Assembly (NCBI RefSeq): GCF_002140915.1
Contig: NZ_NGKU01000001.1
Span: 2,116,738-2,180,737 of the forward strand
Direction of reading: 5' to 3'
Source of the DNA: Candidatus Enterococcus testudinis
GTDB lineage: Bacteria > Bacillota > Bacilli > Lactobacillales > Enterococcaceae
DNA: 64,000 bases
Shown: positions 25,924-35,700 of the stretch, piece after piece
Position numbering within the stretch: position 1 is the stretch's first letter
Layout of the letters: every line of letters begins with the position of its first letter
The notes under the pieces: generated by a model
Databases searched by the model: none
What the model was told of the DNA's origin: nothing
What the model saw: only the letters and a program-made list of their open reading frames with translations
Made by a program: the position numbers and the translations under genes

Positions 25924-28608
25924 TTAACGAATAACCATCATCTTGCGTTGTTTAGTATTAAGATAATTGTTTAAATGTGTTTTTGATACCCATCGAACCG
26001 CACCATTGGCATTTGCTGAGTCAAAACCAACATCTTGAACCAAGAAAACCTCACCGACAGAAGTTTTTTCATATCCACGAATAATCAATACATGTGTCGG
26101 TGTCATATTCACGCCAGAGTACCCCATATTCCATTTTCCCCAGAATAAAACGGGATTTCCTAACATGATTTCTTTTTGAACCGCATCAATCGAAGCATTA
26201 GAGATATTTGCAGCTGTGGAAGTGTAATTTTTTGCATAATTGGTTAATCCAACAGGCGAGATTACCGCTCTAAATGTAGCTGATCCTCCCCATGGCGTAC
26301 CAATTTGACCCAAATCAGTATTTGATGCATGTAACGGTAAATTATTGATCATCTGTGTAAGATTTACATTTGTCGCATATCCTTTCATCCTCAACGCTGT
26401 AAATAATGAAACCGCCGCACAACCTGACCAAGCACCGATAGTTGTCTGACTATAATATGCGCTATCGAGTATATATTTATTGGTACTACTCAAACCATCT
26501 TTATTTATCCAGCCTAAGTCTTTGCCTTGATACGAAATTAAGATATAAGTACCATAATTTGTCACTGCTTCCTTCTTCAAAACTACATTTTTATTCAGGT
26601 AGCTCGTCGAATTCAGCTTTTGCTTTGCCCCAGTTACATAAGGTTTGTCCCATATTGTCCAATTACGCTTAGAAACGACTTGCATATTTTCATTTAAAGT
26701 TCTTTCAATAAAAACTTGGTCGTTATAAGAAGTGCCATTGGCATTGATCCAGCCTCTTATTACAAACTTTCCATCACTGCCTCTAGACCATATCCGCAAA
26801 TAGAGTGTATTTCCAACTCTTGCTTCTCTAGTCACTAACAATGTCTGATTACTGTAATTTTGTGATTTCCCAACACTCTTCACACCAGTAGTGAAGGGTT
26901 GTTCCCAAACATCCCAATTTGTTTTAGTAATTGTTGTGTAAGCATTTGGTACAACTTTTTCGTCATAACTCGTAAGACCATCTTCATTGAGCCAGCCTAA
27001 TTCTTTGAACGACCCAGAAGCATCTCTAGCCCAAACTTTTACATAAGTGCCATATATTGTGGTTGCGCGTCTAGTCAATAAAATAGTTTGCGCTCGAAAT
27101 GTATTGGTATTCCCAACAGCTGAAGATTTTCTTGAATATGGTGTATCCCATATCGTCCAATTGGCTTTGCTTATTCTTTTATATTCATTAGGAATGACTT
27201 TATATTCGGCTGCTTGAACAGCTGTGGATCTCACCCAGCCTATGGCTTTATATCCCGACCCATCATCTGACCAAATTCTATAATAAGACCCGGCATTTGT
27301 TGTCGCTGACCTAGTGATTAATAATATTTCACCCGTTTTATAGGCATTGGTTTTCGCAACTGAACGAGATTGATTCGTATATGGGCTGTCCCAAATATCC
27401 CAATTATCAACTTTCAAAGTAACATATTGATTGTCAATAACAACTTCAAACAGGTCCTTTAATCCATTTTTATTGACCCAGCCATAATCTTCATAGGTTT
27501 TAGTATTCTTATTGAACACCCAAATGTTGTTATATTGTCCATACTTCGTTATAGAGACTTTTTTAATCAACAGTTTTTCGTTCATTAAATTCGTTGTTTT
27601 ACCAACTGATTTCGAACGAGTAGAATATGGCGTATTCCAAATATCCCAATTTGTTTTGCTAAATTGTTGATACACTTCTTTAGTGTCATTGTAGACGGCA
27701 GACTGAATACCCTTCTCATTGATCCACCCTAAATCCTCAAAACCTTTTCCTTCATCTGTTTGGATCAACACGTATGTTCCAATTGATGTTTGGACGCGGC
27801 TTGAAATTTTTATGATTTCACCGCTGGCGAAATAAACATTTGATTTGCCAATCGACTGAACACCAGCTTCGTAAGGTTGTTCCCAAATATCCCATTGATT
27901 TTTTGATACGATTCCGTACTCAAACAAAATTTTACTCTGAGTAATTGTACTCGATTTTTTGAAATTTTCATTTTCTTGCGTTTCTGCAGCTTCATTCGTT
28001 TCATCAACTACAGACAAATCCGCTTCATTTTCATCTTGAACATCTGTCTCATCTGTCGAAACCATTTCTACATCACTCGAATTTATCCAACCTTCTACTT
28101 GCGCTTCATCATAAATTTGATAAAATTCGCCAAATGAAGTGACCCCTTTGATCAAAACATCGTACGTACCATTACTTACCTTAAAATTTTGCTGCAGTTC
28201 TTGTGAACTTGATTCAGGCTCCTTATAGATGGCAGCGTCTTCATTAATGATCGAAATTTTTTCGTCTATAGGTACCTTATCTAGGATCGTAGTAAAATCA
28301 GATGCTTCCACCCAGCCCCATTGGTCATCTATATTCACGTATAAATAGTCAATGTCCGCTACTTTCTGTTCTTGGTACACGCCAGCTTCTGAACCAGCTG
28401 GAATAGCCATTGTGATTGGTGTAAAATCAGCTAAGTTTTCAAAGAAAACCGGCTGTTCCACTTTACTTAAAACTTGATATTTTTCTACTTCCTTCTCGTT
28501 ATAGACACTATCTGTTGTCACAGCAGAAACAACTGTAGCTGTTTCTGCTGTGACACCTAATACCATCGTTGCCAACAAACCTATTACTGCAAACTTTTTG
28601 ATTTTCAT
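25924..28608 (-). CDS. Secreted GW/SH3-repeat protein with C39-like cysteine peptidase domain
   Basis: An 894-residue exported protein. A signal peptide covers about 1-30 (ends VSAVT). Two SH3-like modules follow at about 40-115 and 116-180, then an acidic linker rich in Glu/Asp/Thr (about 185-220). Six GW/SH3_8 modules of about 80 residues each carry the recurring core NWDIW(D/E/N)xPY near their starts and end with a (L/Y)GWI/GWV(N) motif. The C-terminal 170 residues resemble a papain-like C39-type peptidase: Cys in IGAWSGCAAVSLFTALRM, His in THVLIIRGY and an Asp in VQDVGFDS. GW modules bind teichoic acids, so it probably stays on the wall made by neighbouring genes. The start is ATG 28608, after AAGGGGAG. 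It lies 22 nt after the DUF6270 gene. Confidence 0.85.
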   Translation of the reverse strand: MKIKKFAVIGLLATMVLGVTAETATVVSAVTTDSVYNEKEVEKYQVLSKVEQPVFFENLADFTPITMAIPAGSEAGVYQEQKVADIDYLYVNIDDQWGWVEASDFTTILDKVPIDEKISIINEDAAIYKEPESSSQELQQNFKVSNGTYDVLIKGVTSFGEFYQIYDEAQVEGWINSSDVEMVSTDETDVQDENEADLSVVDETNEAAETQENENFKKSSTITQSKILFEYGIVSKNQWDIWEQPYEAGVQSIGKSNVYFASGEIIKISSRVQTSIGTYVLIQTDEGKGFEDLGWINEKGIQSAVYNDTKEVYQQFSKTNWDIWNTPYSTRSKSVGKTTNLMNEKLLIKKVSITKYGQYNNIWVFNKNTKTYEDYGWVNKNGLKDLFEVVIDNQYVTLKVDNWDIWDSPYTNQSRSVAKTNAYKTGEILLITRSATTNAGSYYRIWSDDGSGYKAIGWVRSTAVQAAEYKVIPNEYKRISKANWTIWDTPYSRKSSAVGNTNTFRAQTILLTRRATTIYGTYVKVWARDASGSFKELGWLNEDGLTSYDEKVVPNAYTTITKTNWDVWEQPFTTGVKSVGKSQNYSNQTLLVTREARVGNTLYLRIWSRGSDGKFVIRGWINANGTSYNDQVFIERTLNENMQVVSKRNWTIWDKPYVTGAKQKLNSTSYLNKNVVLKKEAVTNYGTYILISYQGKDLGWINKDGLSSTNKYILDSAYYSQTTIGAWSGCAAVSLFTALRMKGYATNVNLTQMINNLPLHASNTDLGQIGTPWGGSATFRAVISPVGLTNYAKNYTSTAANISNASIDAVQKEIMLGNPVLFWGKWNMGYSGVNMTPTHVLIIRGYEKTSVGEVFLVQDVGFDSANANGAVRWVSKTHLNNYLNTKQRKMMVIR

Positions 28609-28630
28609 TTTTCCGACTCCCCTTTTCAAT

Positions 28631-29467
28631 CTAGTCAAGCATCACGCGCAACTTTCCTAAAGTTTTCGAATAGAACTCTTGATTATAATGCACATAAAAC
28701 CACCCCCACGGATGATCAGAAGGACAGTAATACTGTTTTATGTCAAAATCAAGATGCCTTAAATTGAACTTATATTCAGCATAAGTATCAAATAAATCCC
28801 ATAAAATATTGAATCTATCAATATGGAAGTTTTCCCATTTGTCATTTAATTCTTCACTCAAAACGACTTGTTGCCCGTTTTTCAGACCAGTATTAACAAA
28901 TTTTGTTTTGTTCAAAATGATCTCGCAGTGTGGCAAATTCAATCGCACATACTGAATCAAATCATCAAAATTTTTTTTCCATAATTTTAGGAACGCGTCT
29001 GTATTGTTATATATAGAGTATTCATTCTCGATGTTAATTTGCTTAAAATGATCTAGCTTCTTATATTGCCATTTTTTATTGGTTATATAGGTACCGTCAT
29101 TGACTGCCAAAGTACCATAAAAAACATCCGTATAAAAATCTATAATTAAAATATCCGGCTGACTTTGCTTTAATCGAGATAAAAAATCCTTTTGCAAGTC
29201 TTGTCGGTAAACATTTTTATAGAAGTTAGTAACATCTCCATTAATTTTACTTTCCTTCAAATTCAAAGGAGAAGACATGACTGAAACTATACTCATGTGC
29301 TGTTGATCAGCAACGATCGTAAAATATCTTTTGTAATCTGGATTGAACTTAGAATTAAAAATATCTCTAGTCGTACAACTACCCAATAGAGCCACTTTAT
29401 ATGGCATTGTTTTTCGAAAGTTGTTTCTATACTTTTTTTGAAACCAACTTTTTAGTTTAGATCCCAT
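28631..29467 (-). CDS. DUF6270 protein (SGNH-hydrolase-like)
   Basis: A 278-residue cytosolic protein. The block KVALLGSCTTRDIF (about 24-37), with a GSC in place of GDS, and HPWGWFYVHYNQEFY near the end resemble the DUF6270 family, found in capsule and teichoic acid loci. The fold pattern is like SGNH hydrolases, with Ser and a late His, but the activity is unknown. It may add or remove an acyl group or act on a polymer intermediate. It is cotranscribed with the GW-repeat peptidase gene 22 nt further on. A TATACT -10 candidate lies at 29549-29554. The ribosome site GAGGAG is 14 nt from the ATG, longer than usual. Confidence 0.7.
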   Translation of the reverse strand: MGSKLKSWFQKKYRNNFRKTMPYKVALLGSCTTRDIFNSKFNPDYKRYFTIVADQQHMSIVSVMSSPLNLKESKINGDVTNFYKNVYRQDLQKDFLSRLKQSQPDILIIDFYTDVFYGTLAVNDGTYITNKKWQYKKLDHFKQINIENEYSIYNNTDAFLKLWKKNFDDLIQYVRLNLPHCEIILNKTKFVNTGLKNGQQVVLSEELNDKWENFHIDRFNILWDLFDTYAEYKFNLRHLDFDIKQYYCPSDHPWGWFYVHYNQEFYSKTLGKLRVMLD

Positions 29468-29612
29468 TATTGATTTATTGTCTCCTCACATTGCCCTATA
29501 TTAAAATAGTTTAACATAGACGCTTGTACTCGAATATCTATTAACTTAAGTATACATTTTTTCGCTATAAAATCGAAGACTTTTGTCTGAAAATGAGGAT
29601 ATTTTTGTAAAC

Positions 29613-32600
29613 TTACTTGATTTCTTCATAAAATTCACCTAAAACGGATTGATTATATGCGTATGGATCAAATTTCCTTGGTGCGTTTGGAAAACCTTTT
29701 TGAATTTGTTCTACTAGTGATTCTGCGATTGTCTCTGCATCGGTGCCATTGATATAAAATCCGTAGTCGCTTCCTATTACAGAACGATTGGCAGGTATAT
29801 TGGAAGCTAAAATCTTCATTCCTAATGTTAATCCTTCAAGAAGAACCATAGGTTGTCCCTCATAGTAGGATGGCAGTACAAACAGATCACATTGTTTTAA
29901 AACATAGCCAGGATTGTCAATATGACCTAAAAGCCATACATGATCCTGTAAATCTAATGCTTGTATCAATGAGATTAATTCTTTTCTCAGTTCCCCATTT
30001 CCTAAAATAAATAATCTTGCATTTGGGAAAGATGTTACAACAGTCGAAAAAGCCCGAACTAAATTGATTTGATTTTTTTCGGGAGAAAGTCTGCCCATCG
30101 TTACAAAATTGAAATTTTCAGGTGAAATGAGCGGAACACTTTTTTCTTTTCTAATTACATTCGGTGTTTCTGCTGGATTTACTAACGAATATTTTGGGTT
30201 TCTGAATATAAATACCCATTTCAATACAGAAAACTTACCTAAATGATGAATATTCGATATAGAAGACGACTTTATCCATCCTAAAGTCCCGTTTTCATTC
30301 TCAGCCAGAAAATAGTCATCATTGAGCCCCACTGTTTTTTTAGACAAAAATACATAAGTCTTATTAATAGGTAAAGCGAATCCATTTTGTATTTGATTTA
30401 AATCGGCATAAAAAACAGGATCACTCGATACATTGATTGTCCCAATCAATTGAACATTACTTATGTCAACCTTTGATTTCACTAAAAAATTTACATTCTC
30501 GCTATCGATCCACCCTTGATACATATCATTGATAATTAATTTATAATATGCTTTCCCTTTGTGTGTATAACGTGCAACACTCCTTAGTGTATCATTGTGC
30601 GTGATAGGGGTCGCACGATAGTCTTTGTTTAAGAGACTGCTGATTTGAGGATATAAGTCAAAAACACTGTCTTTCCGAATGGTCAAGTGGACAGTTTCCC
30701 TTTGAATATTTATCACATCTTCCTCGCAAGTCTCATCCACCTCGCTATTCACAATTTTATTGATATTCAAACTGTTTCGAACAACACCTACTTGTTCTGG
30801 TCGAATATATTGTGCTAGATTTTTTTTGTTGATTTCCATTGTTTCTTGAGAAACACTTAAAATACGGTCAAAAAGTTGATAGATTGAAAACAAACTTTTT
30901 AAGTTCGTTTTATGCGGTTGTTTGCCGTTCACTGTCCGTCGCGAATCACTTAAAAGGTCGTTGTGCTGAAAAACAACTTTTTTATTACTATTTACAGCTG
31001 CTATAAATTTTCCCCAGAAAAAACTGTACCCGCTGAAATCAATCGCTACTTTAAAGACGGAAGAGTTTCCTAATAATCGTTTCATCTCACGTGCATACGC
31101 ATTTTGGGGGTAAAATTTACTTGAAAAAGCATGTACGCCAAAGGACTCAAAATAGTAATCAGTTATTGTCTCTAAGAATGTGTACGCATGTTTCCCCGGT
31201 CGGAAGAGCAGTCGGCATTCCGTAGGGATTAGTTTAACATTCTTTAATTCTTCTTTTGTTAAAGGATTTGCAATTAGAACTGACACATCGAACGCTGAAT
31301 AGTCCAAGTTGCTTACAAGATTAAGAAAACTACTTGTGATCCCATTGTTTTTCATTCGTCCTGGGAAGAATAAAATATTTTCCTTCTCTCGATTCGGATA
31401 GATGATCTCCAATTCTTGGCTACTCTTGCCCAGAAAAATATATTCCAGATATCTCTCCGTTGCGTAACCATTATCTTTACTAGTTATTGTCTGCCGTAGT
31501 GCATCGTATTGGGTCTGATATTTTTCCTTTATACTGGAGATGTTTTCAACAAAATCTATTATATCTTGTACTGTGTAGGCGACTGGTCCAGGCAACTCAT
31601 TTTCTTCTATGGATGAGCCTCTTTCATGGGCGTATATATCACTATCCCATACATAAAAAAGAATGGGCTTTTTCGTTACAAGAAAATCGAAAAAAATACT
31701 TGAATAATCTGTAATCAATATATCGATTCCTGCTAGGCATTTATTGGCATCGAATGCATCAGGAATCAGGAATTCTTTCACTCGGTGATCTTTAGCTACT
31801 TGTTGAAATATAAAAGGGTGTACCTTGATAAAGAAGTTATATTTCCCAGAAAATGTTTCTTTTAAATAAAGAGCCTCCTGAACAATTTGTTCAATATCGT
31901 CATTTGTTTTTGTGATTTGTTTCCCTTTCCATGTAGGACAGTAGAGGAGGGATTGCAGGGATGGATCAAATTTAAGTTTTAATTCAACAAAATCTTTAAA
32001 AATATTATTTTTACCATATTTAACAGTCCAATCGATTCGTGGGTAGCCCCCCTCAACAATCTCTCCCGCAAAAATCCCATTTAATTTATAATCATTTTGA
32101 TACATTTTAGTCATTAATGGGTTAGCAGAAAGCAGATAATCGGCCATCAAAAAATTGCGAACAACATTTTGAGATTGTGACGGATCGCCTGGAATGTTGT
32201 ACCCCATTGTTTTTAAAGGTGTCCCATGCCAAGTGTTGATATAAATTTGCTTTTCTTTTTTTATGAAAAAATTAGGGAAGGTAGAGCTGTTTACCAAGAA
32301 TTTTGCGGCGAGTAACCAATAAAAATATTGTTTTGATTGTCTCACCACAACCTTCACACGGGCATTATCTCGATCGATATTTTGCAACGCTGGATTCTCT
32401 AACCGATCAATCACCCAAATATGGGTATAATTCAAGAACCGTTCATCTGAAATCATCTTCTTATAAAAAGAAAATGGAGAATCTACTATGGTTTGACCAT
32501 CTCGAACTTCATACAAAATAGTATTTTCTTGTAATTGAATTTTTTCATAGTTTTGTACATAGTACTGCATCATTCTTTGTTGTTTAGAAAACAAATACGA

Positions 32601-32645
32601 ACCGCTTTTGCGCATGACGCGTGACAAAAATCTAGTGATTTCCAT
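29613..32645 (-). CDS. TagF-type transferase fused to a GT4 that is interrupted by SH3/GW-like modules
   Basis: A 1010-residue multidomain enzyme without signal peptide. Residues about 10-400 are a CDP-glycerol glycerophosphotransferase (TagB/TagF family): NTWHGTPLKTMGYN (about 138), KVHPFIF and ITDYSSIFFDF (about 315). Residues about 410-640 look like the N-terminal half of a GT4 glycosyltransferase. Residues about 645-800 contain two SH3/GW-like modules, each closing with a GW-I motif (YQGWIDSENVN and TLGWIKSSSIS). The C-terminal GT4 half (about 835-1005) has FVTMGRLSPEKNQINLVRAF and PSYYEGQPMVLLEGLTLG. Probably it adds glycerol phosphate and sugar to the same polymer; this is inference. 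A terminator separates it from the gene upstream. Confidence 0.82.
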   Translation of the reverse strand: MEITRFLSRVMRKSGSYLFSKQQRMMQYYVQNYEKIQLQENTILYEVRDGQTIVDSPFSFYKKMISDERFLNYTHIWVIDRLENPALQNIDRDNARVKVVVRQSKQYFYWLLAAKFLVNSSTFPNFFIKKEKQIYINTWHGTPLKTMGYNIPGDPSQSQNVVRNFLMADYLLSANPLMTKMYQNDYKLNGIFAGEIVEGGYPRIDWTVKYGKNNIFKDFVELKLKFDPSLQSLLYCPTWKGKQITKTNDDIEQIVQEALYLKETFSGKYNFFIKVHPFIFQQVAKDHRVKEFLIPDAFDANKCLAGIDILITDYSSIFFDFLVTKKPILFYVWDSDIYAHERGSSIEENELPGPVAYTVQDIIDFVENISSIKEKYQTQYDALRQTITSKDNGYATERYLEYIFLGKSSQELEIIYPNREKENILFFPGRMKNNGITSSFLNLVSNLDYSAFDVSVLIANPLTKEELKNVKLIPTECRLLFRPGKHAYTFLETITDYYFESFGVHAFSSKFYPQNAYAREMKRLLGNSSVFKVAIDFSGYSFFWGKFIAAVNSNKKVVFQHNDLLSDSRRTVNGKQPHKTNLKSLFSIYQLFDRILSVSQETMEINKKNLAQYIRPEQVGVVRNSLNINKIVNSEVDETCEEDVINIQRETVHLTIRKDSVFDLYPQISSLLNKDYRATPITHNDTLRSVARYTHKGKAYYKLIINDMYQGWIDSENVNFLVKSKVDISNVQLIGTINVSSDPVFYADLNQIQNGFALPINKTYVFLSKKTVGLNDDYFLAENENGTLGWIKSSSISNIHHLGKFSVLKWVFIFRNPKYSLVNPAETPNVIRKEKSVPLISPENFNFVTMGRLSPEKNQINLVRAFSTVVTSFPNARLFILGNGELRKELISLIQALDLQDHVWLLGHIDNPGYVLKQCDLFVLPSYYEGQPMVLLEGLTLGMKILASNIPANRSVIGSDYGFYINGTDAETIAESLVEQIQKGFPNAPRKFDPYAYNQSVLGEFYEEIK

Positions 32646-32696
32646 TGAATTTCCTCATCTCTATTTCATCAAATCGTTTCTAATAATTAAAATAAA

Positions 32697-32723
32697 GGGT
32701 GTGAGCGATGCACTCACAACCTC
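32697..32723 (-). terminator. Hairpin after the GT2+TagF gene
   Basis: On the minus strand GGTTGTGAGTGC and GCTCACACC pair around ATC, with small bulges, followed by a T-rich stretch (CTTTATTTTAATT), 9 nt past the stop. Confidence 0.6.
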
Positions 32724-32731
32724 CAAAGATA

Positions 32732-35700
32732 TTATTTTTTTATAACAGATTCGACTGCTCGTTCACTTGCTTGTCCACACTCAAAAGTGTTGAATTTTTG
32801 ACCAAAGTTTTGTTGCCGTTGTTTATAACCCTCATATTGTTCATCAATATTCAGTATATAATCAGCAATATCCTCAGTTGATTTCACTAATGGTCCAGGT
32901 GCTTCTTGCTCAAAATCAATATACATCCCCCGCAAGGTATCGCGATAAAATTCTAAATCGTAGGTAAAGAAAATCATAGGACGCGCTAAAATATTAAAAT
33001 CAAACATCACCGACGAATAATCAGTGATCAAAATATCTGTAATAAGATATAGATCTTGTATATCTGAATACCAAGCTAAGTTGTAGGCAAACCCTTCAAA
33101 TTCACTTATATCCAGGGATTGTGCAACGAAGTAATGCAACCGAAGCAAAACGATATATTGATCCCCTAGCTTCTCTTGCAATAATGCCAAATCAAGTTTC
33201 AAGTCAAAATTTGTTTTTGTTCTATATGTTGGTGCATACATAATGACTTTTTTATCTAACGGAATACCGATTGATTTTTTTAATTCATCAGTTTCTGTAC
33301 TGGATGACTTATCTTTATGCTTCAAAAGAACATCATTCCGAGGAAATCCGTTTTCAAGCATCTGACCATCAAATTCGAAGACACGTTTTGCAATTTCAGT
33401 CATAAATGGACTAGGGGAAATCAAATAATCCCATCTCCCATGTCTTTTATGAAATCCCTCCATTTTTTTAACAGTATTTACTTCATCAGATACATCTAAA
33501 CCCATTGTTTTTAAGAATGTGCCATGTAAAGTTTGAACTTCAACACTATCTGCTCTTTTTACATATTGATCTGGCCAGTTCACGTTGTTGTAAAAGTACG
33601 TAGCACGTGCTAAATAATAATAATATTTCCAGCTGAAACGTCTTACCTTGATCGCGTTTCCGGGAATCTGCTCATTTTCATTATTCAAACTCCAAATACA
33701 AACCATGTCAGGATGCTTTTCTTGGATATATTCATAAATAGCTTTCGGGTTACATGAATAATTTTTTCCCCAGTAAGCTTCGAACATGACATATTTTTTC
33801 TTTTGAGACAATTTTCGAAATGCTGCATACAAGTTTTTTTGCAACAACATTTTTCTTCGCGGCCCTTTATCAAAATAACTTTTTCTAAGTCTCGTCGTTA
33901 ACATTAAATTTTGATAACGACTACGCTTGAATGCAAATTCTGTATTTTTTACCAAGTGAAATTTATTCCCATTCGGTAGTTTTAACGCGAGTATTGCTGA
34001 TTCATGATGCTCTTTTATATCTTCTAATCTAAAGAACCAGCTAGAATTTCCGAATAAATGTAAATCCGTTTCAAGTAACTTAAATTGGTAGGTGTAAAGC
34101 AGTGTATGACCGTCATCTGTCTTATCCGAAGGATCAAACTTACGTTTTTCACCTTTGCTATCATTTCCAAAAACCAGCTGAGGGTTTTTCACAGATGTGC
34201 TTGTTCGAATCATTACCTTTATGGATAAACCATGATTCGATTCTAACTGTAAGTCTTCAACTTGGGCTTTATGATAGTTATAAGATGAAAACTTAAGTTT
34301 TCCACTTCTCGTTTTTTCTAGAATCAAACTATTGTCACCATAATATAAGATAGTTGATTCAAAAGTATCTTCTTCAAAATGAAGGTCTACCTTCTCTTCT
34401 TGATCACTCAAGCCATCTATAAAAAGTGAATTTTCTCCAGTTCTTTCGATTAAATCATCAATTGAAAATTCAACTTGATTCGTTTGGATCGACGCACGCA
34501 ACTCTTGCTGTGTCTTAGAATTAGTTAAGACAACATTTGAAATTTGAGGGGATAAATTTGAAAAGGTCAAACGTATAGTGTCTGTATCCACAGCCAAATC
34601 TGAAATATAACCATAAATATTATTCTTGACTAATTGTAATTGCCATTTGGCATTATATTGGATTGAGAACAAACTATTTCCAATCTTTTTGGGTTTTGGG
34701 CGCGCTCTTCCTCCCTTGATTGGATTTGATAAAAACACTTCACTCTTTAAGTCTTGTGTCGAGAGGACAAATTTTAAGCTCCATTTTTCGCTGTTTGCAT
34801 TAATGATAGCCGTATTGTTCAGGTCAATCTCGATCACGAACCCAGACCAATCATAATTATGATACCTCTTAAATAAGTATTCTTGGTTTCCCCCACCATG
34901 CATATGTGTTGCTTGCTTATTCTTTTGTATTGAAACGGTCAACGGAATGTCAATTTTGTTATCACCTGGATCAACTAAAGATGCAGTAATTGTAATTTGA
35001 TTTTTCTTTTTAAGATCAATATATTTGTGAAACGCATATCCCTCAATAAAAATAAGGTTCTCTTCAAATCTAACTTTTTGAATCTTAGTGATGGGATGAC
35101 GGTCATTCCTGACATCAAAAAGAGCTGATGGCAACGAACTTAAATCAACATCGAAATGTGACGTATCAAATAATTGCTGGTTGCCCACGGAAATTGTAGG
35201 CAATTTTAAGTAGCTCCCTTGATATTCAACAAACTTCTTCAACAAAGAAAAATCGCCTTTTTCCAGCAAAAAGTATTTTATTCGATCTCTAGAAGTTAAT
35301 CTATCTTCCATTGCATTAGATTGTAGCTGCTCTTTATAGGTTAAAAACTCTTTTTGAAAGAATGCACTATATCCTTCTGGTGCATCCTTCAAATGATCCA
35401 TATATAAAGGAAAATCCAATGTTAACTCTTTAAATTCCTTACTAGCTATGAATGCATCATTGTTTATGTTTAGATTTGAAACGACTTCACTAAACAATTT
35501 GATAGCAGTTATTCTATCTTCTAAGTTTTTAAATTCAAAACGTGATTGTGTGATTGACTTATCATTTCCATCTCGTAAACGCCAACGGTAAACTTTATCT
35601 GTAATAATATTCGTACAAGTAGAACGCAGGTGTGCTTCCATATTAAAAGGAATATCCTCGTATAATATATTCTCAGGAAATAAAATTTGATATTTTTTTA

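Noticed and set aside
25924-28608. Repeats in the GW-repeat gene as a tandem DNA repeat array
   Set aside because: The modules are similar in protein sequence only; DNA of the modules has diverged, so this is an old domain array, not a recent tandem repeat.
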